Assembly (NCBI GenBank): GCA_021802945.1
Contig: JAJZRE010000015.1
Location: forward strand, 1-48,218
DNA: 48,218 nt
Reading direction: 5' to 3'
Source of the DNA: Pseudomonadota bacterium
Lineage (GTDB): Bacteria > Pseudomonadota > Gammaproteobacteria > Burkholderiales > Thiobacillaceae
The notes under the pieces are model-generated. The model searched no databases, was not told the DNA's origin, and was given only the letters and a program-made list of their open reading frames with translations. Of this stretch, positions 8,050 to 16,631 are shown piece by piece; the stretch's first letter is position 1; each line of letters opens with the position of its first letter. The position numbers were made by a program, and so were the translations under genes.

Positions 8050-8388
8050 TTAACTGCGCCTGGCGGGATCGCCTCCGCCAAATACGTGAACGTGAATGTG
8101 GAACACCTCCTGACCGCCACCGCGTCCGGTGTTGATCAGCGTCTTGAAGCCGGTGTCGAGCCCCTGCTCCTTCGCCAGACGCGGCGCCAGCAGCAGCATT
8201 CTGCCCAGAAGAGCCTGATGCTCCGGCATGCAGTCGGACAATGTTGCGATGTGCGCTTTCGGAATGATCAGAAAGTGGACTCGCGCAAACGGATGGATGT
8301 CGTGAAACGCCAGAACCTCGTCGTCTTCGTAAACCTTGCCGGACGGGATGTCGCCGGCAACGATTTTGCAGAAGATGCAGTCATTCAT
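8050..8388 (-). CDS. HIT-family nucleotide hydrolase, HinT-like
   Basis: A histidine-triad protein of 112 aa, close to the size of bacterial HinT purine nucleoside phosphoramidases. It has the N-terminal zinc-associated [12 protein letters not shown], the [10 protein letters not shown] strand, and the catalytic triad motif HIHVHVFGG near the C-terminus. The start overlaps the hisE stop by 8 nt, placing it within the his-tat operon. This hisE-hit-tatA order is common in proteobacteria. The cellular substrate is unknown. Confidence 0.92.
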   Translation of the reverse strand: MNDCIFCKIVAGDIPSGKVYEDDEVLAFHDIHPFARVHFLIIPKAHIATLSDCMPEHQALLGRMLLLAPRLAKEQGLDTGFKTLINTGRGGGQEVFHIHVHVFGGGDPARRS

Positions 8389-8698
8389 CTCGATTTGCCT
8401 TTTCAGCCAGCCCGGACAGGCCCTCGCGCCGCGCCAGTTCGTTCAGCACATCCGCCGGTTTCAGTCCCTTGTATGCCAGCAGCACCAGGGTATGAAACCA
8501 CAAATCGGCGACTTCGTAGATGATCTTTTCGGGCTGGTCGTCCTTCGCCGCCATCACGGTCTCGGTCGCCTCCTCACCGATCTTTTTCAGGATGGCGTCG
8601 GTCCCCTTGGCGTAGAGCCTGGCGACATAGGAACTGTCGGGCGACGCCTGCTTGCGCGCTTCCAGCGTTTCGGCGAGGCGGTCGAGGATGTCGCTCAT
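8381..8698 (-). CDS. hisE: phosphoribosyl-ATP pyrophosphatase HisE
   Basis: Hydrolyses phosphoribosyl-ATP to phosphoribosyl-AMP, step 2 of histidine synthesis. The 105-aa all-alpha protein of the MazG-like fold shows the metal-binding helix [15 protein letters not shown] and the downstream [13 protein letters not shown]. It is a separate gene from hisI, which is the usual betaproteobacterial state (fused in enterics). Its ATG overlaps the hisI stop (ATGA). Confidence 0.95.
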   Translation of the reverse strand: MSDILDRLAETLEARKQASPDSSYVARLYAKGTDAILKKIGEEATETVMAAKDDQPEKIIYEVADLWFHTLVLLAYKGLKPADVLNELARREGLSGLAEKANRDE

Positions 8699-9081
8699 GT
8701 GCGGTAGATCTCGTCGGGGTTCTTCAGCACCGGGTCGGTCGCCACCCAGCGGTCATTCTCCAGCTTCTGGAAGAAACAGGAACGTCGTCCAGTATGACAG
8801 GCGATGCCACCCAATTGTTCGATTTTCAGCAACACCACGTCGTTGTCGCAATCCAGCCGGATTTCCCTGACATTCTGCACGTGGCCCGACTCTTCGCCCT
8901 TGCGCCACAGCTTGTTGCGCGAGCGGGAAAAATACACACCATGCAGCGTGCGCGCGGTTTCCTCCAGCGCCTCGCGGTTCATCCAGGCCACCATCAGGAT
9001 TTCGCCGGTGGCGGCGTCCTGCGCGATCGCGGGAACGAGACCCCGCGCATCCCACTTCACGGCGTCGAGCCAGTCGCTCAC
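8695..9081 (-). CDS. hisI: phosphoribosyl-AMP cyclohydrolase HisI
   Basis: Opens the purine ring of phosphoribosyl-AMP, step 3 of histidine synthesis. The 128-aa protein begins at a GTG ([19 protein letters not shown]) overlapping the hisF stop. A longer reading frame upstream is the antisense-frame shadow of hisF. Zn/Mg ligands are visible: [10 protein letters not shown] (Asp cluster) and [12 protein letters not shown] (Cys pair). Length and content are normal. Confidence 0.94.
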   Translation of the reverse strand: MSDWLDAVKWDARGLVPAIAQDAATGEILMVAWMNREALEETARTLHGVYFSRSRNKLWRKGEESGHVQNVREIRLDCDNDVVLLKIEQLGGIACHTGRRSCFFQKLENDRWVATDPVLKNPDEIYRT

Positions 9082-9833
9082 AGGCGTACCTCGATGCCGT
9101 GCTGCTTCATGAAGCGCTTGGCTTCGTCGATGCCGTATTCGCCGAAGTGGAAGATGCTCGCCGCCAGCACCGCATCGGCGCGGCCCTCGCGCACGCCGTC
9201 GACCAGATGCTGCAGGGTGCCGACGCCGCCGCTGGCGATGATGGGAATGTCCACCGCGTCGGAAATCGCGCGAGTCAACTCCAGGTCGAAGCCGCTCTTG
9301 GTGCCGTCGCGGTCCATCGAGGTAAGCAGCAGTTCGCCTGCGCCCAGGCTCTCCATTTTCTTTGCCCACTCGATCGCGTCGAGGCCGGTGGGAGTGCGGC
9401 CGCCGTGGGTGAAGACTTCCCAGTGGTCGCCGACGCGCTTGGCATCGATCGCGACCACGATGCACTGGCTGCCGTAGCGATCGGACGCATCCTTCACCAG
9501 CTGCGGGTTGCTGACTGCGGAGGTGTTGATGCTGACCTTGTCGGCGCCGGCGTTGAGCAGACGTTGCACGTCGCCCACCGCACGCACGCCGCCACCCACC
9601 GTCAGCGGAATGAACACTTCGGACGCGACCGCCTCGATGATGTGGAGGATCAGGTCGCGATTGTCGGACGACGCGGTGATGTCGAGAAAGGTCAGCTCGT
9701 CGGCGCCGGCCTCGTTGTAGCGGCGCGCGATCTCCACCGGGTCGCCGGCGTCCTTCAGCTCGACGAAATTGACGCCCTTGACCACGCGGCCGTTGGTGAC
9801 GTCGAGGCAGGGAATGATGCGTTTTGCGAGCAT
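9078..9833 (-). CDS. hisF: imidazole glycerol phosphate synthase cyclase subunit HisF
   Basis: A (beta/alpha)8-barrel subunit that uses ammonia from HisH to form imidazole glycerol phosphate and AICAR. The 251-aa protein starts [20 protein letters not shown], with Asp11 as a catalytic residue, and carries the second catalytic Asp in [10 protein letters not shown]. The phosphate-binding loops GGGVRAVGD and SGGVGTLQH are present. It overlaps hisI by 4 nt and follows hisA by 3 nt. Confidence 0.97.
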   Translation of the reverse strand: MLAKRIIPCLDVTNGRVVKGVNFVELKDAGDPVEIARRYNEAGADELTFLDITASSDNRDLILHIIEAVASEVFIPLTVGGGVRAVGDVQRLLNAGADKVSINTSAVSNPQLVKDASDRYGSQCIVVAIDAKRVGDHWEVFTHGGRTPTGLDAIEWAKKMESLGAGELLLTSMDRDGTKSGFDLELTRAISDAVDIPIIASGGVGTLQHLVDGVREGRADAVLAASIFHFGEYGIDEAKRFMKQHGIEVRL

Positions 9834-9836
9834 GAA

Positions 9837-10592
9837 TTAAACGCCGAACACGCCGCCCGCCAGTTCGTCGGCGAGCTTCTGCGCCTCGGCGAAATCGAGC
9901 GTGCCCTGATAGATGGCACGGCCGGTGATCGCGCCGATGATGCCGTCCTTGGCTACCGTGGACAGTGCCCGGACGTCGTCGAGATTGGTGACGCCGCCGC
10001 TGGCGATGACCGGAATCGACAGCGCCTGTGCCAGCCGCTGGGTGGCCTCGATGTTGACGCCGGTCAGCATGCCGTCGCGGCCGATGTCGGTGTAGATGAC
10101 GGCCTCGACGCCGTAGCCCTCGAAGCGCTTGGCCAGGTCGATCACGTCATGGCCAGTCAGCTTGGACCAGCCTTCGACCGCGACCTTGCCGTCCCTGGCG
10201 TCGAGCCCGACCATCACGTGGCCGGGGAAGGCGTCGCAGGCTTCGTGCAGAAAGCCGGGATTCTTCACCGCGGCGGTGCCGATGATGACGTAGCGCACGC
10301 CGTCGTCGAGATAGCGCTCGATGGTGGCGAGGTCGCGGATGCCGCCACCGAGCTGCACCGGCATCTCGTCGCCCACCGCGTCGACAATGGAGCGGATCGC
10401 GGCGCCGTTGACCGGTTTGCCGGCAAAGGCGCCGTTGAGATCGACCAGATGCAGGCGGCGCGCGCCCTGCGCTTTCCAGTGGCGCGCCGTGGCGGCCGGA
10501 TCCTCGGAAAACACGGTGACGCGGTCCATTTCGCCTTGTTCCAGGCGCACGCAGTGGCCGTCTTTAAGGTCGATCGCAGGAATAATTAACAT
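9837..10592 (-). CDS. hisA: ProFAR isomerase HisA
   Basis: Catalyses the Amadori rearrangement of ProFAR to PRFAR, step 4 of histidine synthesis. The 251-aa (beta/alpha)8 barrel starts [20 protein letters not shown], containing the catalytic Asp8, with the second acid in [15 protein letters not shown]. The phosphate loops LGGGIRDL and [10 protein letters not shown] are visible. It lies between hisH and hisF in pathway-typical order. Confidence 0.97.
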   Translation of the reverse strand: MLIIPAIDLKDGHCVRLEQGEMDRVTVFSEDPAATARHWKAQGARRLHLVDLNGAFAGKPVNGAAIRSIVDAVGDEMPVQLGGGIRDLATIERYLDDGVRYVIIGTAAVKNPGFLHEACDAFPGHVMVGLDARDGKVAVEGWSKLTGHDVIDLAKRFEGYGVEAVIYTDIGRDGMLTGVNIEATQRLAQALSIPVIASGGVTNLDDVRALSTVAKDGIIGAITGRAIYQGTLDFAEAQKLADELAGGVFGV

Positions 10593-10623
10593 GGCTGATC
10601 AGCAGGGTCGTACAGAGTAAGAA

Positions 10624-11310
10624 TTAGGCGCAGGCTGCGCCGGACATATCACAGGCGGTTTCACTCGCACCCGGATTCCAGGTTACAAAATTGCCCAGCA
10701 GCGTCAAACCCGTGTTCTGGCTTTTCTCGGGATGGAACTGGACGGCAAAGATGTTCCCCGATGCCACGGCGCAGGTGAACGGGAACGGATAATGCGAAAA
10801 ACCTGCGATCACCTCGGGCGTGGCCGGCTGCACGAAATAGCTGTGGACGAAATAGAAGCGCTCGCCCTCCTCGATCCCGGCCCACAACGGATGCGGCATG
10901 GCCTGATGGACGTTGTTCCAGCCCATGTGCGGCACCTTGAGCGTGTTGCCGGCGGCGTCGTGCATCGCTTCGCGCGGGAAGCGCTGCACCGTGCCCGGCA
11001 GGATGCCGAGACAGGCGGTATCGCCTTCCTCGCTGTGCTCGAACAGCACCTGCATGCCCATGCAGATGCCGAGGAAGGGCTTGCTCCGGGCCGCGTCGAT
11101 GATCACCTGACGCAGGCCGCGCGCGTCGATTTCGCGCATGCAGTCGGGCGCCGCGCCCTGCCCCGGAAACACCACGCGGCCCGCCTCGGCGATGACCGCG
11201 GGGTCGGAGGTCACGACCACGCTCGCCGCCGGCGCGACGTGCTCGATGGCCTTGGACACCGAGCGCAGGTTGCCCATGCCGTAGTCGATGACGGCGATGT
11301 CGACGCTCAC
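10624..11310 (-). CDS. hisH: imidazole glycerol phosphate synthase glutamine amidotransferase HisH
   Basis: The class-I glutaminase that supplies ammonia to HisF. From the GTG at 11310, preceded by a strong GGAGGGGGA ribosome binding site, the protein is 228 aa. It has the nucleophile Cys83 (LGICMGMQ), the oxyanion/PGQGAAPDCM region, and the catalytic His-Glu in QFHPEKSQNTG. The C-terminus runs about 15 residues past the usual end near FVTW, with an Ala/Cys-containing tail of no evident function. A longer upstream frame overlapping hisB is not needed. Confidence 0.95.
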   Translation of the reverse strand: MSVDIAVIDYGMGNLRSVSKAIEHVAPAASVVVTSDPAVIAEAGRVVFPGQGAAPDCMREIDARGLRQVIIDAARSKPFLGICMGMQVLFEHSEEGDTACLGILPGTVQRFPREAMHDAAGNTLKVPHMGWNNVHQAMPHPLWAGIEEGERFYFVHSYFVQPATPEVIAGFSHYPFPFTCAVASGNIFAVQFHPEKSQNTGLTLLGNFVTWNPGASETACDMSGAACA

Positions 11311-11338
11311 AGTTCCCCCTCCATGATCCGCGTTGCGA

Positions 11339-11926
11339 TCATAGTGCACCCTTGGTCGACGGCAGCACGTCGCCCATGCGCGCGTCGGCCTCCACCGCCA
11401 TGCGCAGCGCACGGCCGAAGGCCTTGAAGATCGTCTCGGCCTGGTGGTGCGCGTTGATGCCGCGCAGGTTGTCGATGTGCAGCGTCACCCCGGCGTGGTT
11501 GACGAAGCCGCGAAAGAATTCGAGGAACAGGTCGACGTCGAACTCGCCGATGCGCGCACGCGTGTAATCGACGTGGTATTCCAGCCCCGGCCGCCCCGAC
11601 AGGTCGATCACCACGCGCGACAGCGCCTCGTCGAGCGGCACGTAGGCGTGGCCGTAGCGGCGGATGCCCTTCTTGTCGCCGAGCGCCTGCGCGAAGGCCT
11701 GGCCCAGCGTGATTCCGGTATCTTCCACGGTGTGGTGGGCGTCGATGTGCAGGTCGCCCTTCGCCTGGACATCCAGGTCGATCAGGCCATGGCGCGCGAT
11801 CTGGTCGAGCATGTGATCGAGGAAGGGCACGCCAGTGGCAAGCTTGGCGATGCCGGTGCCGTCAAGGTTGAGACCGACCGTGATCCGGGTCTCGAGGGTG
11901 TTGCGGGTGACTTGGGCGGTACGCAT
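11339..11926 (-). CDS. hisB: imidazoleglycerol-phosphate dehydratase HisB
   Basis: The Mn-dependent dehydratase for step 6 of histidine synthesis. The 195-aa monofunctional form (no phosphatase domain) has the two metal-binding motifs [13 protein letters not shown] and [13 protein letters not shown], as well as [12 protein letters not shown] near the N-terminus. Histidinol phosphatase activity must come from another gene outside the window. It is separated from hisC by 30 nt. Confidence 0.96.
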   Translation of the reverse strand: MRTAQVTRNTLETRITVGLNLDGTGIAKLATGVPFLDHMLDQIARHGLIDLDVQAKGDLHIDAHHTVEDTGITLGQAFAQALGDKKGIRRYGHAYVPLDEALSRVVIDLSGRPGLEYHVDYTRARIGEFDVDLFLEFFRGFVNHAGVTLHIDNLRGINAHHQAETIFKAFGRALRMAVEADARMGDVLPSTKGAL

Positions 11927-11956
11927 GGCGTCGGAAAATAAGGCTGTAAACGGATT

Positions 11957-13021
11957 CTAGCAGGCTGCAATGGCTTTCAACGCGGCAAGCAGCGCATCGC
12001 ATTGCGCATCGGTGCCGATGGTGATGCGCAGGAAGGGCGCGATGCGGGCCGGATTCCTGAAATGGCGCACGACGATGCTGCGTTCACGCAGGGCAGCGGC
12101 CAGTTCTGCGCCGTCATGCGCCGGATGGCGGGCAAAAATGAAGTTGGCGCTGGAAGGCAGTACCTCGAAGCCCAGTTGTTCCATGTCCGACACCAGCCGG
12201 GTGCGGGTCCTCACGACTTTGGCGCAGATGGACGCGAAATAGGCCCGGTCTTCCATCGAAGCCAGCGCGCCGGCCTGGGCAAAGCGGTCGAGCGGATAGG
12301 AATTGAAGCTGTCCTTGACCCGGTTGAGCGCCTCAATCAGATGCCGCTGGCCGATGGCGTAGCCGACGCGCAGGCCTGCGAGCGCGTGTGATTTCGAGAG
12401 GGTGCGCGTCACCAGCAGCTGCGGATAGCGCGCGACCAGCCCGACGGCCGAGTCGCCGCCGAAGTCGATATAGGCTTCATCGATCACCACCACCGAATCC
12501 GGGTTGCCGGCGAGCAGACGCTCGATTTCTTTCAGCGCCAGCAGGCGCCCGGTGGGCGCATTGGGATTGGGGAAGATGATCCCGCCGTTGGGCACGCGAT
12601 AGTCGTCGATCTTGATCTCGAACGATTCCGTCAGCGGAACCGTGCGGTGGGCGATTTCGTACAGCCCGCAATACACCGGGTAGAAGCTGTAGGTGATGTC
12701 GGGGAACAGGATCGGCCGGTCATGCTTCAAAAGCGCCAGAAACGTGTGCCCCAGCACCTCGTCGGAGCCGTTGCCGACGAACACCTGATCGGCCGTGACG
12801 CCGTGGCACGCGGCAATGGCGGCGCGCAGGCGATCCGAGTTGGGATCGGGATACAGGCGCAGCGTATCGGCAGCCTCGGCGCGCACTGCCTCCAGCACCT
12901 TCGGGCTGGGCCCGTAGGGATTCTCGTTGGTGTTGAGCTTGACCAGGTTGGCCAGCTTCGGCTGCTCACCCGGCACATAGGGCGTCAGGCCGTGCACCAC
13001 GGCGCTCCAGTATCGGCTCAT
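11957..13021 (-). CDS. hisC: histidinol-phosphate aminotransferase HisC
   Basis: A fold-type I PLP aminotransferase (354 aa) that converts imidazole acetol phosphate to histidinol phosphate. It has the N-terminal [32 protein letters not shown], and the PLP-lysine motif [16 protein letters not shown]. It begins 13 nt after the hisD stop. HisC paralogues can also serve aromatic amino acids, but the operon position supports the histidine role. Confidence 0.95.
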   Translation of the reverse strand: MSRYWSAVVHGLTPYVPGEQPKLANLVKLNTNENPYGPSPKVLEAVRAEAADTLRLYPDPNSDRLRAAIAACHGVTADQVFVGNGSDEVLGHTFLALLKHDRPILFPDITYSFYPVYCGLYEIAHRTVPLTESFEIKIDDYRVPNGGIIFPNPNAPTGRLLALKEIERLLAGNPDSVVVIDEAYIDFGGDSAVGLVARYPQLLVTRTLSKSHALAGLRVGYAIGQRHLIEALNRVKDSFNSYPLDRFAQAGALASMEDRAYFASICAKVVRTRTRLVSDMEQLGFEVLPSSANFIFARHPAHDGAELAAALRERSIVVRHFRNPARIAPFLRITIGTDAQCDALLAALKAIAAC

Positions 13022-13034
13022 CGAAACAGCGGGC

Positions 13035-14339
13035 TCATTTGTGCGTCAGGCGATATTCGGCGGAACGCGCGTGCGCCTGCAGGCCTTCGCCGTAGGCCAG
13101 CGTGGCGGCAATCTGCCCCAGCGTCTGCGCGCCGGCCTGCGACACGTGGATCAGGCTGCTGCGCTTCTGGAAGTCGTACACGCCCAACGGCGACGAGAAA
13201 CGCGCGGTGCGCGACGTCGGCAGCACGTGGTTCGGACCGGCGCAGTAGTCGCCCAGCGCCTCGCAGGTATTCTTGCCCATGAAGATCGCGCCGGCGTGGC
13301 GCAGCCCGGGCAGCAGCGCGTCGGGATCGGCCACCGACAGTTCCAGATGCTCCGGCGCGATGGTGTTCGAAATCGCCACGGCGTCGTCGAGGTCGCGCGT
13401 CTTGATCAGCGCCCCGCGGTTGGTGAGCGACGTGCGGATCACCTCGCCGCGCGGCATTTCTCCGATCAGTTTGTCGATCGCCGCCGCCACCGCGTCCAGA
13501 TAGGCCGCGTCGGGCGACAGCAGGATCGACTGCGCCATTTCGTCGTGCTCGGCCTGGGAGAACAGGTCCATCGCCACCCATTCCACAGGCGTATTGCCAT
13601 CGGCGATCACCAGAATCTCGGAGGGGCCGGCGATCATGTCGATGCCCACGGTGCCGAACACGCGGCGCTTGGCTGCCGCCACGTAGGCGTTGCCGGGGCC
13701 GACGATCTTGTCGACCTGCGGCACGGTCTCGGTGCCGTAGGCGAGCGCCGCCACCGCCTGCGCGCCGCCGATGGTGAACACGCGGTCGACGCCGGCGATC
13801 GCGGCGGCGGCCAGCACCAGCTGATTGTGCTCGCCGCCCGGGGTCGGCACCACCATGATGAGTTCGCCGACGCCCGCCACCTTGGCCGGGATCGCGTTCA
13901 TCAGCACCGACGAGGGATAGGCGGCCTTGCCGCCCGGCACGTACAGCCCGACGCGGTCGAGCGGGGTGATCTTCTGACCCAGTACCGTGCCGTCGTCCTC
14001 CGTGTAGGTCCACGACTCCTGGATCTGCTTCGCGTGGTAACGGCGCACGCGTTCGGCCGCCGCTTCCAGCGCCTGGCGGGTGTCAGCCGGCAAATGATCG
14101 AGCGCGTCCTGCAGCTGGGCCGCATTGAGTTCCAGGCTGGCCAGCGAGGCTGCCGGCAGGCGGTCGAATCGCTCGGTGTATTCGAGCACCGCGGCGTCGC
14201 CACGCGTTTTCACGTCGTGCAGGATCGTGGCCACCGTCTGCTCGATGGCGGCATCGGCGGCATCGTCGAATTGCAACAGACGGGCGAGGCGGGCCCGGAA
14301 ATCAGGCTGCGCGCTATCGAGGCGGGTGAGGGTAACCAC
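13035..14339 (-). CDS. hisD: histidinol dehydrogenase HisD
   Basis: The Zn enzyme for the last two NAD-dependent oxidations of histidinol to histidine, 434 aa. It has [33 protein letters not shown], the [15 protein letters not shown] signature and [20 protein letters not shown]. It is the first gene of this his operon. The usual hisG upstream of it is absent; instead the divergent Fur-family gene begins 140 bp away, so the operon promoter must lie in that gap. Confidence 0.97.
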   Translation of the reverse strand: MVTLTRLDSAQPDFRARLARLLQFDDAADAAIEQTVATILHDVKTRGDAAVLEYTERFDRLPAASLASLELNAAQLQDALDHLPADTRQALEAAAERVRRYHAKQIQESWTYTEDDGTVLGQKITPLDRVGLYVPGGKAAYPSSVLMNAIPAKVAGVGELIMVVPTPGGEHNQLVLAAAAIAGVDRVFTIGGAQAVAALAYGTETVPQVDKIVGPGNAYVAAAKRRVFGTVGIDMIAGPSEILVIADGNTPVEWVAMDLFSQAEHDEMAQSILLSPDAAYLDAVAAAIDKLIGEMPRGEVIRTSLTNRGALIKTRDLDDAVAISNTIAPEHLELSVADPDALLPGLRHAGAIFMGKNTCEALGDYCAGPNHVLPTSRTARFSSPLGVYDFQKRSSLIHVSQAGAQTLGQIAATLAYGEGLQAHARSAEYRLTHK

Positions 14340-14479
14340 AGGAGTCCTGCTTCAAAATTAGGGCAAATGGAAGATTCAATTGTACCGTTTTTTGTCGCTG
14401 CGCCGCGTCCGGAAGGGCTCTTCCAGCTGACACTCATACCCATTCCGGATATTAGACAAAGTCCAGATTGCCGTTTATC

Positions 14480-14899
14480 ATGACGCGCATGCACTACACG
14501 CGCGACAACATGGCCGGCCTTCTGCGCAGCCACGACATCAATCCGACCCACCAGCGGATCGAGATTGCGCACGCCCTGTTCTCGCGTCAGGAGCATCTGT
14601 CGGCCGACCAGGTCATGGCGATCGTCAACACCCGCCATTCCGAAACCTCCAAGGCCACGGTCTACAACACGCTCAAGCTGTTTCTGGAAAAGGGCCTGGT
14701 GCGCGAAGTCATCGTCGACCCCAGCAAGGTGTTTTTCGACCCCAACACCAGCCCGCATCACCATCTCTATGAAGTCGACAGCGGCAAGCTTTCGGATATC
14801 GATGCCGAACACGTGCAGATTTCCGGCCTGCCGCCGCTGCCCGACAACATGGTGACCGAAGGCATCGATCTCATCGTGCGCGTCCGCCGCAAGGCGTAG
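14480..14899 (+). CDS. Fur-family regulator, Irr-like
   Basis: A 139-aa winged-helix metalloregulator, divergent from hisD. The N-terminal DNA-binding half includes NPTHQRIEIAHALF, HLSADQVMAIVN and the recognition helix KATVYNTLKLFLEKGLV. The dimer/sensor half has FFDPNTSPHHHLYEVD (His93-95) and ends LIVRVRRKA. There is no CxxC structural zinc pair, as in the heme/iron-responsive Irr branch and unlike Fur or Zur; the closing pattern also resembles Irr. The N-terminal heme motif of Bradyrhizobium Irr is absent. Start: ATG 14480; an in-frame TTG 12 nt upstream is less likely. Target genes are unknown. Confidence 0.85.
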   Translation: MTRMHYTRDNMAGLLRSHDINPTHQRIEIAHALFSRQEHLSADQVMAIVNTRHSETSKATVYNTLKLFLEKGLVREVIVDPSKVFFDPNTSPHHHLYEVDSGKLSDIDAEHVQISGLPPLPDNMVTEGIDLIVRVRRKA

Positions 14900-14915
14900 A
14901 CCCGTTCGCCCGTCG

Positions 14916-15224
14916 ATGAAACGGGTTCACATCGCCCCCTCTCTGCTCGACGCCCAGCTGGCTGCCGATGCGCTGTCCAGCGTCGGCATCGTCACCCACA
15001 TTTTGAACGCCAATGCCGCGGGCGCCCTGGGCGAGGTGCCTTTCCTGCAGGCGCAGCCCGAAGTGTGGGTCGACGACGATACCCAGGAAGCGCGCGCGAG
15101 AGAAGCCCTGGCCGGCCTGCGCAATGCGCCGCCGAGCGGGGAAAAGACCTGTCCGCATTGCGGCGAATCGAATCCCGGAAACTTTCTGAGTTGCTGGCAG
15201 TGCGGTGGCGCGCTGCCCGACTGA
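14916..15224 (+). CDS. DUF2007-type protein with C-terminal zinc ribbon
   Basis: A 102-aa protein. Residues ~1-68 match the small alpha/beta DUF2007 (PII-like 'signal transducing') fold: opening KRVHIAPSLLDAQLAADALSS, then VWVDDDTQEARAREAL. The C-terminus is a small zinc ribbon, CPHCGESN...CWQCGG, with two CxxC knuckles. It follows the Irr-like regulator by 16 nt and probably shares its transcript. The role is unknown. It ends 1 nt from the convergent small gene. Confidence 0.8.
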   Translation: MKRVHIAPSLLDAQLAADALSSVGIVTHILNANAAGALGEVPFLQAQPEVWVDDDTQEARAREALAGLRNAPPSGEKTCPHCGESNPGNFLSCWQCGGALPD

Positions 15225-15225
15225 T

Positions 15226-15588
15226 TCAGGACGCCTGCAGGTCCTTGTTCAGTGCCTCGAGGTGCCGCTGATACTGGCGCGCAAAAATCCGTTCAAGTTC
15301 GTCGATGGCCTCGGCCGCCGCCACGCCATGCACCAGGTGACGGGTCATCTGCGCCGACGCCTCATGGAAAATCTGGTTGCGCTCCAGCATGGGATAGGTC
15401 TGCATCAGGCGCTGAATCGCCTTGACCACGTTTTCCTGCTCGGGTCGCGGAATCGGCAGCGGTTCGGCGGGCGGCGCGGCAGCGGCGCTTTCCTTGCCGG
15501 CCAGGAATTCCGCGTAATCCAGCAAGGCTTCCTGCCGCGATTCCGACAGGGTGCGGAATATCGACACGAGACGCTTGCTGTCGCGCAT
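15226..15588 (-). CDS. small conserved protein downstream of LysR gene, unknown function
   Basis: From the ATG at 15588, overlapping the LysR-gene stop (ATGA), this encodes about 120 aa. The sequence starts MRDSKRLVSIFRTLSESRQE and is predicted mostly helical and soluble, with a Pro/Ala linker in the middle (AAAAPPAEPLPIPRPE) and a C-terminal helix LERIFARQYQRHLEALNKDL. No catalytic or metal motif is visible. The translational overlap suggests it works with, or is dosage-linked to, the LysR regulator. I do not recognise the family with certainty. Confidence 0.72.
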   Translation of the reverse strand: MRDSKRLVSIFRTLSESRQEALLDYAEFLAGKESAAAAPPAEPLPIPRPEQENVVKAIQRLMQTYPMLERNQIFHEASAQMTRHLVHGVAAAEAIDELERIFARQYQRHLEALNKDLQAS

Positions 15589-16532
15589 CAGCGGCCACGC
15601 CCCTTGTGCGGGCGTTTCAGCGGAATGATGTCGATGTTGCACTGCTGAAACTTGTTCTCGACGAAGCTGATGAAGGCATCGAGCAGCTTGCTGCGGAATT
15701 TTTCCGGGGCATAGACCATGGACAGCTCACGCGTGAGCCGGGGATTCAGCGGCACCGCCACCAGGGTGCCGAGCTGGATTTCCTTGGTGACGGTGGAAGC
15801 CGACATGATGGCGACGCCCAGGTTGGCCTCGACCGCCCCCTTGATCGCCTCGCGGCTGCCCAGTTCCATTTCGATGCGCAGATCGTCGGGGTTGACGCCG
15901 TTGTTCTTGAAGAAGTCGTCCACCACCTCGCGCGTGCCCGAGCCGTGCTCGCGCGACACATAGGGCTGCTCGGCAATGTCGCCGGCATTCACGCTCGAGC
16001 GCGCGGCCAGCGCGTGGGTAGGCGCGCAGATCATCACCAGTTCGTCCTCGCAGCATGCCAGCGTGGTCAGGTTCGGATTGTGCGACGGCGCCTCGATCAG
16101 GCCGACATCGAGCGAATGGTCGGCCACTTTCGCCGCCACCGTCTCGGAATTGGCCACGGTGAGCCGCGCCTGCACCTGCGGGAAACGCTCCTTGAATTCG
16201 CCCAGGATGCGGGGCAACTGATATTCGGCGATGGTGGTGGAGGCGCCGATCATCAGGGGGCCCGTTACCTGCCCCGTCAGTTCGCCCACCCGCGCTTCCA
16301 TCTCGCCGGTCAGGGCCAGGATGCGTTCGGCGTAGCCCAGCACCAGATCGCCTGCCGGCGTCAGGGAGATCTTGCCGTGGCTTCGCTCGAACAGGCGGGT
16401 ATTGAAATGCTCTTCCAGCTGTTTGACCTGGAAGGTCACCGCGGGCTGCGTCATGTACAGAATATCGGCTGCTTTGGTAAAGCTGAGCTGCTTGGCGACG
16501 GTGTAGAATACTTGTAGTCTGCGGTCGGCCAT
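15588..16532 (-). CDS. LysR-family transcriptional regulator (CysL/CbbR-like)
   Basis: A 314-aa LTTR. The N-terminal helix-turn-helix is FYTVAKQLSFTKAADILYMTQPAVTFQVKQLEEHF. The effector domain begins with GPLMIGASTTIAEYQLPRILGEF and includes VSREHGSGTREVVDDFF, features of the CysL/CbbR branch that senses small metabolites. The gene is divergent from lplT with a 99-bp gap, but LTTRs of this type need not control the neighbour. Target and effector cannot be named from sequence. Confidence 0.9.
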   Translation of the reverse strand: MADRRLQVFYTVAKQLSFTKAADILYMTQPAVTFQVKQLEEHFNTRLFERSHGKISLTPAGDLVLGYAERILALTGEMEARVGELTGQVTGPLMIGASTTIAEYQLPRILGEFKERFPQVQARLTVANSETVAAKVADHSLDVGLIEAPSHNPNLTTLACCEDELVMICAPTHALAARSSVNAGDIAEQPYVSREHGSGTREVVDDFFKNNGVNPDDLRIEMELGSREAIKGAVEANLGVAIMSASTVTKEIQLGTLVAVPLNPRLTRELSMVYAPEKFRSKLLDAFISFVENKFQQCNIDIIPLKRPHKGRGR

Positions 16533-16565
16533 TAAATCCCGCCCCTGGGTCAGAAAAGATTTTTA

Positions 16566-16592
16566 TTCAACCACAAACCCGCCCGTGTTGAA
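16566..16592. promoter_or_regulatory. candidate LysR-regulator operator
   Basis: An inverted repeat TTCAAC (16566-16571) / GTTGAA (16587-16592) with a 15-bp spacer lies in the divergent gap about 35-60 bp upstream of the LysR gene start. Position and dyad are those expected of an LTTR autoregulatory site, but the half-sites are only 6 bp. Confidence 0.35.
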
Positions 16593-16631
16593 ACCTTCCA
16601 ATCATCAAGCTGTTGTAATTCCTGGCCTTTC

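Noticed and set aside
14210..14812. Minus-strand 200-codon frame upstream of hisD that could have been hisG
   Set aside because: It lies antisense to the Fur-family gene, has no ATP-phosphoribosyltransferase motifs, and ends inside hisD in another frame.
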